Position numbers and translations under genes: made by a program
Shown here: in pieces, positions 56,097 through 64,000 of the stretch
How positions within the stretch are numbered: position 1 is the stretch's first letter
How the letters are laid out: each line of letters starts with the position of its first letter
Origin: Verrucomicrobiota bacterium
Lineage (GTDB): Bacteria > Verrucomicrobiota > Verrucomicrobiia > Verrucomicrobiales > DEV007
DNA: 64,000 nt
Direction of reading: 5' to 3'
Assembly: GCA_020630975.1 (NCBI GenBank)
Contig: JAHDID010000019.1
Coordinates: 1 to 64,000, forward strand
The notes under the pieces: generated by a model
The model's database searches: none
Told to the model about the DNA's origin: nothing
Seen by the model: the letters and a program-made list of their open reading frames with translations, nothing else

Positions 56097-56936
56097 CTAG
56101 ATTCCTTGTGATAAGTCCCGTAAGTCGCTTTCCAGTTCTTTGGCCATCGCCTTAGTGTAAATTTTTCGAATTTTGCCCAAATTTTGGAGATCGATAATCT
56201 TTTTGAGATCGCTCTGTCTAGATTTCCAGCTAATGCCGTCGGTCACCAATATAAATGCCGTATCGTCTCGTTTTTCCTCTACGATTCGAAAAATGTCACC
56301 CAAGACATCAGTTTGCTTGCTTCCAGTGGCATTGAAGGCTTTGACCTCGATCAAAATGTGCGCGTCGCTAGCGCTAGGTATAGCAAAGTCGGCTTTCTCG
56401 CTGCTTTCCCCAGACGCGCCTAAAAACTTACATCGAGCTATGATTTGATCTGTTCTAAAAACCTTGAGCAGAATGGTCTCCACAAAGTCCTCCAGCATTC
56501 GTCCTCTGAGTTGGCCTTTGCGTGCGCTCCCCCAACCTCCTTCAAATAAGCCAACTAGTCGGTCCGCCCACTGCAATGGGCGATTGATTTCTTCGGTCAT
56601 ACGCTTGAATAGACCTAATTCCCGATCAAGAGTCCTGACGTAGTTTTCTGGATCTTGTTTAAACTCGGTGCTTTTCCCAGCGCCTGGGAAAAGGAGGGGG
56701 ATGTCCCGATCGTACTCATCCTTTGCCATACCAAGAAAAAGGCGGAGTACAGTTGAACCTGCTCTGAAGTCATTTTGCAGTAAATTTATGACATCGACAG
56801 CTTCTATCATTTTGCTGGTGGGTATTGCAGCAAGTAAGGATATCACGGCTTCTGCATGAGGGTCTTCCATCCAGTCGACGTCTAGCTGACTTAATGAGCC
56901 AGCTATCTCTTCGTAACTTTGGCGCACTCGTTTCAT
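56097..56936 (-). CDS. Type II restriction endonuclease, PD-(D/E)XK fold, DpnII-like
   Basis: Predicted DNA-cleaving partner of the upstream adenine methylase (279 residues). The catalytic core has Asp183 (KADFAIP), Glu197 and Lys199 (ILIEVKAF), the D-(x13)-E-x-K form of the PD-(D/E)XK nucleases. A downstream segment (AFILVTDGISWKSRQSDLKKIIDLQNLGKI, about 227-256) resembles the C-terminal part of DpnII-type enzymes; this suggests, but does not prove, recognition of GATC. The start ATG overlaps the methylase stop by 4 bp (ATGA), a typical arrangement for a coupled restriction-modification pair. The gene is visibly AT-richer than the genes on both sides, a sign of recent transfer. Confidence 0.8.
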   Translation of the reverse strand: MKRVRQSYEEIAGSLSQLDVDWMEDPHAEAVISLLAAIPTSKMIEAVDVINLLQNDFRAGSTVLRLFLGMAKDEYDRDIPLLFPGAGKSTEFKQDPENYVRTLDRELGLFKRMTEEINRPLQWADRLVGLFEGGWGSARKGQLRGRMLEDFVETILLKVFRTDQIIARCKFLGASGESSEKADFAIPSASDAHILIEVKAFNATGSKQTDVLGDIFRIVEEKRDDTAFILVTDGISWKSRQSDLKKIIDLQNLGKIRKIYTKAMAKELESDLRDLSQGI

Positions 56937-58066
56937 GAAGTGCCGATGATTAAATACTCTTCTACTTTGTTCCTCTTTGCTTTCGCATGAGTGCCAAAGT
57001 GATAGGTGTGGTCTTTGCAGAGCACTTCTACGTGTTTTTTGTAGCTTCTCATCAAGCCAATTAAGGTGTCAAGGTCTGGAAAAGCATTGGAAGAATATGA
57101 AAGTACAAGCGTTGAGTCAGCGAAGTGATGAAAAAGATCGTCAAATGCTTGAATCGCTGTCCTGCGGTAAGAAAATGGGGTGAAAGGTTTTGCGATTTTC
57201 TTTACTTTTGAATTTTCCATGATCTCTTGCCCTTTCCAATAGCAAGACAATCCTTCCAAAAAGTGATATCGCTTCATGTAGCAGTTATCGTCTGATTTTG
57301 GAACATAAGGAGGGTCCATATAAACCAAATTCTTACCCTTGGGTATGCTCAATACATCTCCGTGGGAAGATCTGTTTTTTTTCTTGTTTGAAAAAACCGC
57401 CTGATTGTAAATTGATACTTGTTCGGAAAAATGCTCCTGTAGTGTTAGACGTAAGTCGCGTCTACCGTCTTTATATCTTTCAGGATCACCTGCTACTGTG
57501 AAAAGTCCGCGAGGTTGGCGTTTAATGGCGGACCTGAGCATCGCTGAGATAGCAATCGATTGTTTAGCAGGAGAAAGCTCCCTTATTCCAAACCAAACCC
57601 TATCGAGGAATTCTAATTCTTGCGGAGTGTAGAAGATACCTTCAAATTTATTTTGAATGAACTTGGAACTATCGCAGAGCTTTCTGTTTTTTAACAAAAA
57701 CTCGAGATCTTCATTGTTTAATGTTGTCTTTTGATTGGATATCGTAGCCTTCGATAAAATATGTGGGAAATTTAGGCTGTCGTTAGAATGTACCTCTTTC
57801 CCCATCGCTTTCATTAAGTAGGAAACGGCTCCTGACCCACAGAATGCATCGACTGCGGTATCGAATTCGAGTTCTAGTAGAGTAGCGTGAATCCACTCCA
57901 AAAGTCTGAATTTACTCCCCATATACCTGAATCGGGGAAACCTATCCATCTGCTCTGGAATTCCCTCACAAACGTTGTTGTGAAACGGGAATGTTTGTTG
58001 CAGTTGAGTGGTCATCGGAACATCTAACTTAAGCTTTTGGGTGGTGTCCACTGAAAAACTCGACAA
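56933..58066 (-). CDS. DNA adenine methylase of a type II restriction-modification system
   Basis: Predicted D12-class N6-adenine methyltransferase (377 residues) that protects the site cut by the following endonuclease. Residues 48-60 (YMGSKFRLLEWIH) and FCGSG at 75-79 form the AdoMet-binding part; DPPY at 251-254 is the catalytic motif. The segment between them is the target-recognition region. ATG 58066 is used here; ATG 58015 (MTTQLQQ) would also keep all motifs. It is AT-rich like its partner and unlike the GC-rich helicase gene that starts divergently 50 bp away. The two genes look like a unit acquired together. Recognition sequence unknown. Confidence 0.88.
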   Translation of the reverse strand: MSSFSVDTTQKLKLDVPMTTQLQQTFPFHNNVCEGIPEQMDRFPRFRYMGSKFRLLEWIHATLLELEFDTAVDAFCGSGAVSYLMKAMGKEVHSNDSLNFPHILSKATISNQKTTLNNEDLEFLLKNRKLCDSSKFIQNKFEGIFYTPQELEFLDRVWFGIRELSPAKQSIAISAMLRSAIKRQPRGLFTVAGDPERYKDGRRDLRLTLQEHFSEQVSIYNQAVFSNKKKNRSSHGDVLSIPKGKNLVYMDPPYVPKSDDNCYMKRYHFLEGLSCYWKGQEIMENSKVKKIAKPFTPFSYRRTAIQAFDDLFHHFADSTLVLSYSSNAFPDLDTLIGLMRSYKKHVEVLCKDHTYHFGTHAKAKRNKVEEYLIIGTS

Positions 58067-58116
58067 TAAGAAGAGTTTGATAGTCTGACAATTTGAGTGG
58101 TTCTCCTTAGATTGCT

Positions 58117-61100
58117 TTGAACCTTAGCCAGTTCGGGAAGTTGCTCCTTGCCGAGTCGTTAATATCAGTCATTTTTCAGGCCGATTTTTTGAGCACATCA
58201 TACACCATATCTTACCCACAGGAGCTACCTGTAGCCCGCGAGCGAAAGGCCATCCTCGAAGCGATGGAGCAGAGCCAGGTGGTGGTAGTAGTGGGCGATA
58301 CCGGCTCGGGTAAGACCACGCAGCTGCCCAAGATGGCGCTGGAGTACGCCAAGCGAGCAGGCATCGAGCGCGGGCGCGTGGGCTGTACTCAGCCACGGCG
58401 GATCGCTGCGGCTAGTGTGGCCAAGCGGGTGGTCGAAGAAATGCAGTGCCAGCTGGGGCAGGCGGTCGGCTATCAGGTGCGGTTTGAGGAAAAGGTCAGC
58501 AAGGAGACAGCTCTAAAGTTCATGACCGATGGTATCCTGCTAGCCGAGACCCAGGGCGACCCTCGGCTCAAGGCCTACCACACCATCATCATCGATGAGG
58601 CGCACGAGCGCAGTCTGAATATCGATTTCCTCCTCGGCTACCTGAAGCGCCTGCTGGAAAAGCGCAAGGATCTGCGTGTGCTGATCTCCTCCGCCACGCT
58701 CGACGCCGGTGGCTTCGCCAAGTTTTTCGGTGGCTGTCCGGTGGTGGAAGTCGAGGGGCGGACTTTCCCCGTGGAGGTGGAGTACCTACCGCCCGAGCAC
58801 CGCGAGGATATGGCCAGCCATGTGACTCGCGCGGTCGAGGCGATCAATCGCTACGATGACAAAGGCGACATCCTCGTCTTTCTACCCGGCGAGCGCGAGA
58901 TCCGTGACTGCACGGACAAGCTGGAGGGACAGAAGTGGGCGCGCACCGAGATCTGCCCCCTCTTTGCCCGACTGGGGCTAGGCGATCAGCAGAAGATCTT
59001 TAACCCCAAGCCAGGGCAGCGGCGCATCGTGCTGGCGACCAATGTGGCCGAGACCTCTCTGACCATCCCAGGCATGATCTATGTGATCGACTCGGGCGTC
59101 GCTCGCATGAGCCGGTGGAATCCCGGTCGCCAAGTGCAGCGCCTACAGATCGAAGAGATCTCGCAGGCCAGCGCTCGCCAGCGCAAGGGGCGCTGTGGCC
59201 GTGTCTGCGAGGGCATCTGTGTGCGCCTGTATGATGAGGAGGACTTCCTCGGTCGACCCGAGTTCACCGATCCCGAGATCCGTCGTTCGTCGCTGGCAGG
59301 TGTCATCCTGCGGATGAAGTCGCTCGGTCTGCCAGAGATCGCCGACTTCCCGTTTATCGATCCGCCGAAGTCCGGCAATATCGTGGAGGGCTACAAGACG
59401 CTGCGCGAGATCGGCGCGCTGGATAGTGCCAAGGAGCTGACTCCAGTCGGTCGCCAGCTGGCACGTCTCCCCGTGGAGCCGCGCCTAGGCCGTATGCTGC
59501 TGGCGGCGGCAGATACTGGCTGCCTGGGCGAGGTGCTGATCATCGTCTCGGGCCTGACTATCATGGACCCGCGCGAGCGCCCCAGCGACAAGCAGGAGGC
59601 CGCGGATAAAGCCCATGCCCAGTGGGCCGATGAGGATAGCGACTTTCTCGGCTACCTGCATCTGTGGGATGATCTGATGGAGTTTTACCAAGGGCGGGGC
59701 AAATGGCAGCGCAACCAACTGCGTCGCTACTGTCGGGAGAATTTTCTCAACTTCCGCCGCATCATGGAGTGGGACAATCTGCGCTACGAGCTAGGCCAAC
59801 TCGGCAGCCAGCAGCTCAAGTGGTGCTGGGACGACTTCGATGGCCACGGCATCGAGACTGCGGAGTATCAGAAAATCCACGAGGCGCTGCTCACCGGTAT
59901 CCCGCGTCAGTTCGGTGGGCTCGACACTCGCTCGGGCGACTACCAGAGCGCGGCTGGTGGCAAGTTCGCCATCTTTCCTGGTTCTGGACTTTTCGGCAAA
60001 AAGAAGCCCGACTGGGTGGTCGCTTTTGAGATGGTCGATACCACTCGCCTGTGGGCGCGCCGCGTCGCCAAAATCGATCCGCAGTGGATGGAGCACGTCG
60101 CGCCGCACCTGTGTCGCAGCCGTTACCACAGTGCTTATTGGAACAAAAAGCAGGGCGCCGTGTATGCCAAAGAAGTGGTCGTCTGCGGTGGGCTAAACAT
60201 CGTAGAAGACCGGCGTGTGCACTATGGTCGAGTCGAGCCGCAGATGGCGCGCGAGGTCTTTCTTCGCGATGGCCTGCTGGGCGATGGTTTGGTGAAAAAG
60301 CCCGCATTCCTCCAGCGTATCGCCGAGCTGCAGGAGGAGGTGGAGAGTATCGAGCAAAAGACCCGCCGTCGTGGTGGTCTGTGGCACGATGACATCATCT
60401 ACGACTTTCTCGCCGAACGCATCCCGGCGGACATGAGCACCGCCAAGGCATTCCACAAATGGATGCGCAATGCGGACAATGCCGCCTCGCTGATGCCCGA
60501 GCTGCACGACTTAGTCGACATCGACGAAGGCGAGCTGGGCCTAGCCGACTACCCCGATCGGCTGGAGAAAGCTGGCGAGACCTACCCCCTGCACTACCGC
60601 GATGCTCCCGGCGAGCCAGACGATGGCGTGACTATCGAGATCGCCCTCAGTCAGCTACACGCCTTTCCCGACTGGCTACCCAGCTGGGGCGTGCCTGGCG
60701 ATCTAGAGGCCCGCGTGCTCGGCCTGATCCGCTCCCTGCCCAAGGCCATGCGCGTCGCCTGCCAGCCAGTGGCGGAAACCGCAAGCGCCTTTCTCGCAGC
60801 GTGGGATGGCTGGGAGCCCGAACTCTCGATCGAGGTGGCGATGGGAGAATTTCTCTCCGAGCGCACTGGGCAAGAGATCTGCGCGGGCGATTTCGATCAC
60901 TCGAAGCTACCCGGTTCCTTTATCACCAAGCTATGGGTCTACTCCGACGAGACCGGCGAAGAAGTCGGTATGGGCACCGATGTGGCGGCTCTAAAGAGTC
61001 AGCTCAAGCACGATGTCGAGCAGCAGTTTGATGTGAGCTTTGGCACCGAGTGGGACAGCACCGGCCAGACGACGTGGCCGATCGGCGACTTTGTCGATGT

Positions 61101-61902
61101 GGTCGAGGCTGGTAGTCGTCAGGCATGGCCCGCGCTCGTCGATGAGGGTGAGAGCATTGGCTCGAAGCTGTTTCTGCATCAGGGCCAGGCTGAGCTATCT
61201 CATCAGCTAGGCTGTGGTCGATTATTCCTACTCGACCAGCCGAGGCTGCGCACTTATCTGGAGAAGGATCTACCCATGTCGCTAGAGACGCGCATGATGA
61301 TGCCGCTACTAGGGCAAGGTGGTATAGGTAAAGGTGAGTTTTGTCTATTGGCTGCCGCAGGCGCTATGGGGCCTACTTATCCTAGATCTGCAGCTGATTA
61401 CGCAACAGCATCGGAGCATGCCCGAGGTATTTATCACGATCAGGCGGTGCAGTTGGGTAAGTGGATTGATCAGTTGGTCGCTAGCTATTCGCCTATATCA
61501 GCCTTTATCGAGGCCAATCGAGATTCCGAGCATTTAGGCGAGAGTGTGGAAGACATAGAAAGCCAGATCGCTTGGCTGCTACGCGAGCGATTTCTGCCTA
61601 GAGCTGGATGGGCTCGCCTCAAAGATTTGCCGAGATACTTTCGCGGTATCGAGGAGCGAATCCAAAGATTGGAAAGCCAACCAATAGCCAGAGATCTGGA
61701 AAAGCTAGATCGGATCATTCCCTTTGTAGATGATTGGCTAGATCTATGTGAAGAGCAGCCGACCCACGTGACCGATGAGATAGGGTTTGCAATCGAAGAG
61801 CTCAGACTATCGCTATTTGCGCCGAATGTGCCAACAGGAATGAAGGTATCTGAGAAGCGGTTGAGTAAGATGTTTGAGGAGATTCACAGGGTGATGGGAT
61901 AG
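58117..61902 (+). CDS. hrpA: ATP-dependent RNA helicase HrpA
   Basis: DEAH-box RNA helicase of about 1261 residues (E. coli HrpA about 1300), involved in RNA and ribosome quality control. Motifs: I GDTGSGKTTQ (60-69), II DEAH (160-163), III SATLD, IV FLPGEREI, V NVAETSLTIPG and VI QRKGRCGR. A winged-helix/HA2 part, an OB-type domain and the long HrpA-specific C-terminal domain follow. The frame opens with TTG at 58117; no ATG precedes the ATPase core until Met50, so a TTG or similar start is required. The part up to about 61190 is GC-rich with many C/G-ending codons; the last 700 bp are AT-richer with different codon use, as if the 3' end had a different history. Confidence 0.95.
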   Translation: MNLSQFGKLLLAESLISVIFQADFLSTSYTISYPQELPVARERKAILEAMEQSQVVVVVGDTGSGKTTQLPKMALEYAKRAGIERGRVGCTQPRRIAAASVAKRVVEEMQCQLGQAVGYQVRFEEKVSKETALKFMTDGILLAETQGDPRLKAYHTIIIDEAHERSLNIDFLLGYLKRLLEKRKDLRVLISSATLDAGGFAKFFGGCPVVEVEGRTFPVEVEYLPPEHREDMASHVTRAVEAINRYDDKGDILVFLPGEREIRDCTDKLEGQKWARTEICPLFARLGLGDQQKIFNPKPGQRRIVLATNVAETSLTIPGMIYVIDSGVARMSRWNPGRQVQRLQIEEISQASARQRKGRCGRVCEGICVRLYDEEDFLGRPEFTDPEIRRSSLAGVILRMKSLGLPEIADFPFIDPPKSGNIVEGYKTLREIGALDSAKELTPVGRQLARLPVEPRLGRMLLAAADTGCLGEVLIIVSGLTIMDPRERPSDKQEAADKAHAQWADEDSDFLGYLHLWDDLMEFYQGRGKWQRNQLRRYCRENFLNFRRIMEWDNLRYELGQLGSQQLKWCWDDFDGHGIETAEYQKIHEALLTGIPRQFGGLDTRSGDYQSAAGGKFAIFPGSGLFGKKKPDWVVAFEMVDTTRLWARRVAKIDPQWMEHVAPHLCRSRYHSAYWNKKQGAVYAKEVVVCGGLNIVEDRRVHYGRVEPQMAREVFLRDGLLGDGLVKKPAFLQRIAELQEEVESIEQKTRRRGGLWHDDIIYDFLAERIPADMSTAKAFHKWMRNADNAASLMPELHDLVDIDEGELGLADYPDRLEKAGETYPLHYRDAPGEPDDGVTIEIALSQLHAFPDWLPSWGVPGDLEARVLGLIRSLPKAMRVACQPVAETASAFLAAWDGWEPELSIEVAMGEFLSERTGQEICAGDFDHSKLPGSFITKLWVYSDETGEEVGMGTDVAALKSQLKHDVEQQFDVSFGTEWDSTGQTTWPIGDFVDVVEAGSRQAWPALVDEGESIGSKLFLHQGQAELSHQLGCGRLFLLDQPRLRTYLEKDLPMSLETRMMMPLLGQGGIGKGEFCLLAAAGAMGPTYPRSAADYATASEHARGIYHDQAVQLGKWIDQLVASYSPISAFIEANRDSEHLGESVEDIESQIAWLLRERFLPRAGWARLKDLPRYFRGIEERIQRLESQPIARDLEKLDRIIPFVDDWLDLCEEQPTHVTDEIGFAIEELRLSLFAPNVPTGMKVSEKRLSKMFEEIHRVMG

Positions 61903-61924
61903 CGAGAATCGATCGTTTTTTCAG

Positions 61925-61974
61925 ACAGGATTAACGGGATTATACATGATTTTGCTAATCCTGTTTAATCCTGT
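61925..61974. repeat. Palindromic repeat of the AGGATTAA/TTAATCCT type
   Basis: ACAGGATTAACGGGATTA (61925-61942) and TAATCCTGTTTAATCCTGT (61956-61974) form an imperfect inverted repeat around a 13-nt loop. Each arm itself is a near direct repeat of (C/G)GGATTA. It sits just downstream of the hrpA stop and may act as its terminator. It looks like a dispersed genomic repeat family, which needs a genome-wide count to confirm. Confidence 0.6.
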
Positions 61975-62034
61975 AACTACTATAAAGCAGATCCTAGAGG
62001 TTTTCGGTTTGAAGAAAACAGGTCTACATCGGGC

Positions 62035-62145
62035 TCGGAAAAATCTGTGTAATCTGTGTTCAATCCCCAATAATCTGTGAAAAACCGATCAGGCTTGGGC
62101 TTTGCAGAATTCACAGATTTTCACAGATGACACAGATTTTTCTCG
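62035..62145. repeat. Inverted CACAGATT-type repeats
   Basis: The stretch ending in AATCTGTGTAATCTGTG (about 62035-62059) matches the reverse complement of 62121-62145 with three mismatches over 25 nt. Inside, AATCTGTGAA (62072-62081) pairs with TTCACAGATT (62110-62119). The unit CACAGATT occurs several times on alternate strands, giving a long fold-back of about 110 nt. This type of short repeat is seen in many environmental bacteria. It lies in the 319-bp gap between hrpA and the reverse transcriptase remnant. Confidence 0.65.
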
Positions 62146-62173
62146 AACAGGTGCGTCTAGACGATTTACTATA

Positions 62174-62212
62174 GATTGTACCCTATTGAATAAAAATTGT
62201 ACCCTATTGAAT
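62174..62212 (-). repeat. 21-bp-period short repeat, two copies, next to the reverse transcriptase remnant
   Basis: ATTGTACCCTATT occurs at 62175-62187 and 62196-62208; the ACCCTATT cores begin at 62180 and 62201, exactly 21 bp apart. On the minus strand the core is AATAGGGTACAAT, identical to the copies at 45318 and 45339. It lies 10 bp beyond the reverse transcriptase stop codon. Confidence 0.8.
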
Positions 62213-62221
62213 TGGCTCTTC

Positions 62222-63028
62222 TTACCTAAAATCAATCCCCTCATACATCGCGCGTAGCTTCTCCCCACGCTTTGCATTCGCCTGCTCGATCCACTGGATG
62301 CGCCCATCTAGATGAGCCTGAAACTCTGGATTATTCGCGTAGTTCTGTGACTGCCAGCCGTGCTTTTGGCAATTGTATAGGATCGCCTTTAGCAGGTCGA
62401 AATCACGCCGACTGATGTTGGGCTTTTCGTTTAGGATAAGTCCTGCGGCTCTCTGCCGTTGGCTGCGGTACATGAGGCGCGTTTTGTGGGGATTGATTCT
62501 GAAGCCTTCCTCTAGAGCGATACCCATGATGCGGATGGATAGCTGCCTAGCACGGCGTCGTATGTGGTCGCCGCCGCTGAAGAGGATATCATCTGCATAG
62601 CGGGTGTAGTTGGCGCCGAGGGCTTTGGCTAGGCCGGCGACTCTACAGTCAAAGCGGTATGCGACGAGATTAGCTAGGGCGGGGGATGTCGGAGCGCCTT
62701 GTGGCAGGTGCGGGTGCTGCAGCCGCTTTCTGCTACTGTAGTCTAGTGGCGCGGGGGCTAGATCCTCTGCAGCGATGTGATGAGTCGTGAGGCTGGCTAG
62801 ATTGTTGGCGACATCTTCTGGATAGCCAGCGGTCATAAACAATCGGCGGACTTTGCTCCAGCCGATAGAGGGGAAAAAGTCTTGGAAGTCGAGTTTGATC
62901 ACCATCTCTTGGCCGCAGTGTGGGCGAGCAAAGTCGAATACCGTCTTGCTCGGGCAGAAGCCACAGGCAGCAGGATGCAGCGGAATGGTGGACAGGATTT
63001 TGGGGACCTCTAAATACCCCTTAAATAT
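62222..63028 (-). pseudogene. Retron-type reverse transcriptase, 5'-truncated
   Basis: The C-terminal two thirds of a retron-like reverse transcriptase. The conserved parts are IPLHPAACGF, the catalytic VIKLDFQDFFPS (first Asp), QGAPTSPALAN, the YADD box in NYTRYADDILFSGG and the thumb region (AGLILNEKPNISRRD, HLDGRIQWIEQ). The first ATG in frame (62905) falls after several conserved residues. Homology visibly continues upstream in the same frame to about 62997, and the frame closes with TAA at 63029-63031, with no ATG. The N-terminal part of the fingers domain is missing, and an IS5-type element begins within the next 150 bp, so the 5' end was probably lost by insertion or deletion. No msr-msd RNA region can be placed. 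Confidence 0.75.
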
Positions 63029-63031
63029 TTA

Positions 63032-64000
63032 CCATCCAGGAAGCAGGTTGAAATTTTGAAGAATTCGCTTTGATCACATCCGCCTTTTGCGCTGAAACAA
63101 TATGAATGATTGAATTTCGTTGCCTGGTTACTCATCTGTTTTGGAATTTTATTACGATTCCCCGTTGATTCCCCTCTACTAGGCAACTTGTGCTCCGAGC
63201 TGACATGCTCGTGCTATATTGTAGGTTAAATTGCTAAGTGCATTAAATCGTCCTGCTCTTGCCAAACCAATCGTTCGCACTTTGTCGGAAGCCATCGTCT
63301 GAGACATGAAGCCAAATATGTGCTCAACTCTTGCTCGAATTCGACTCTTGGCTGTATTTGATCGCTTCTGATTTCCGTTGAGAGGTTTATTTCTACGCCC
63401 CCTTCTCGTGAATTCGATTCTCTATGCCTTGCTCATCCAGCCATTGGTCATGTTCCGCGCTTTTGTATGCACTGTCTGCGTGAGCGCGCTCAATATCCCT
63501 TCCCTCCAAAAACTCAGTAAACTTATTACTATCATGCACCTCGGCGGAGGTCGTGGCATAGCAGTCAATGAGTTTGCTTTCCTCATCAATGCTTACATGG
63601 TTCTTATATCCAAAGTGAACTTCGTCATTTTTCTTGGTCCAACGAGCATCCACATCTTTCTGGGCGGTTTTCTCGGCTGACCAATCTTCCATAGGCTCAC
63701 CAGTCTCTTTGATCTTGTTGTTCTCGTCTCGAGTGTTACGTTGCCGTGGGGCATCCACAAAGGAAGCGTCGATAATTCGCCCCTTCTTTCCGATTAGCCC
63801 CGCAATTGCCAGCTTCTCATGGAAATGATGAAATAGCTCGTTTGCCCCATCTTCACCTAGCGCTTCCTTGAAATTCCATATAGTCGTCCGATCAGGAATT
63901 CTGCCTTCGTCCTCAATGTCCAGAAAGCGTTGGAAGCTGCGACGATCTAGAATATCAAATTCAGTGCTCTCATCACTAAGTCCGTAATAGTGCTGCAATA
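63032..64000. mobile_element. IS5-family insertion sequence, partial
   Basis: The transposase gene occupies most of this stretch. The element's inner end must lie between the reverse transcriptase frame closure (63029) and the transposase stop (63179). I could not identify the terminal inverted repeat because the other end is outside the window. The DNA is AT-richer than the reverse transcriptase remnant. The element abuts the truncated end of that gene, so it is the likely cause of its loss. Confidence 0.65.
63179..64000 (-). pseudogene. IS5-family transposase, frameshifted, N-terminus beyond window edge
   Basis: DDE transposase of the IS5 group. Visible residues include the first Asp (RIIDASFVDAP), the WSAEKTAQKDVDARWTKK block, and the second Asp in AHADSAYKS. 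The frame then stops at TAG 63395-63393 after IHEKGA. The rest of the protein (RRNKPLNGNQKRSN, then RVEHIFG with the catalytic Glu) continues in another frame to TAG 63181-63179. A run of five G on the minus strand (63402-63398) in place of four explains the shift. The catalytic Glu is therefore cut off from the two Asp residues. Alternatives are programmed frameshifting or a base-calling error in the homopolymer. The start lies beyond base 64000. Confidence 0.85.

Noticed and set aside
62222-62905. Group II intron reverse transcriptase
   Set aside because: No maturase or endonuclease part and no intron-like RNA ends were seen; the C-terminal thumb pattern is that of retron-type enzymes.

Overview
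The window reads like a chromosomal segment of a free-living Gram-negative bacterium of the Planctomycetota-Verrucomicrobiota-Chlamydiota group, most likely a marine verrucomicrobium. This is inferred from gene content: two giant secreted proteins rich in autotransporter-type beta-strand repeats with a LEPR-XLL-like N-terminus, HtrA-like proteins with tandem PDZ domains, a zinc-ribbon/Pro-Ala-rich membrane protein, and weak or absent Shine-Dalgarno sequences. No rRNA, tRNA or CRISPR array was seen.

Layout. 1-4640: two paralogous 60-61 aa proteins, each followed by a conserved ~115 nt palindromic element, flank a SNF2-type helicase on the other strand. 4637-43317: a type I secretion locus. It holds a C39-peptidase ABC transporter and its HlyD-type membrane fusion protein (minus strand), a divergent TolC-like outer membrane protein with an overlapping exported protein (plus strand), and two giant paralogues of 5305 and 5349 residues (minus strand) that share N-terminal, metzincin-like and C-terminal domains. 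43435-51448: housekeeping and envelope genes (fructosamine-kinase-like protein, LRR membrane protein, ribosomal protein L34, a dead HtrA-like protein beside an active-looking HtrA-OmpA fusion, a DUF4105-like exported protein, an ECF sigma factor). 51463-52323: an array of ~89 bp hairpin repeats, a small membrane protein and a fold-back element. 52398-61902: XerC/D recombinase, zinc-ribbon membrane protein, an AT-richer type II restriction-modification pair and an HrpA-type RNA helicase. 61903-64000: stacked short repeats, a 5'-truncated retron-type reverse transcriptase and a frameshifted IS5-type transposase that runs off the right edge.

How it may work together. The ABC transporter, HlyD and TolC proteins form a complete type I exporter. 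The ABC protein keeps the full C39 Cys-His-Asp triad, which normally cleaves after a Gly-Gly leader. The two small paralogues next to it each carry Gly-Gly at residues 19-20, so they are candidate processed cargo. The two giant proteins are the other obvious cargo. The small genes, their conserved covarying 3' element and the exporter are the best candidate here for an undescribed system.

A second unexplained signal is a short motif (core AATAGGGTACAAT) repeated with an exact 21 bp period at three distant loci, once inside the helicase reading frame.
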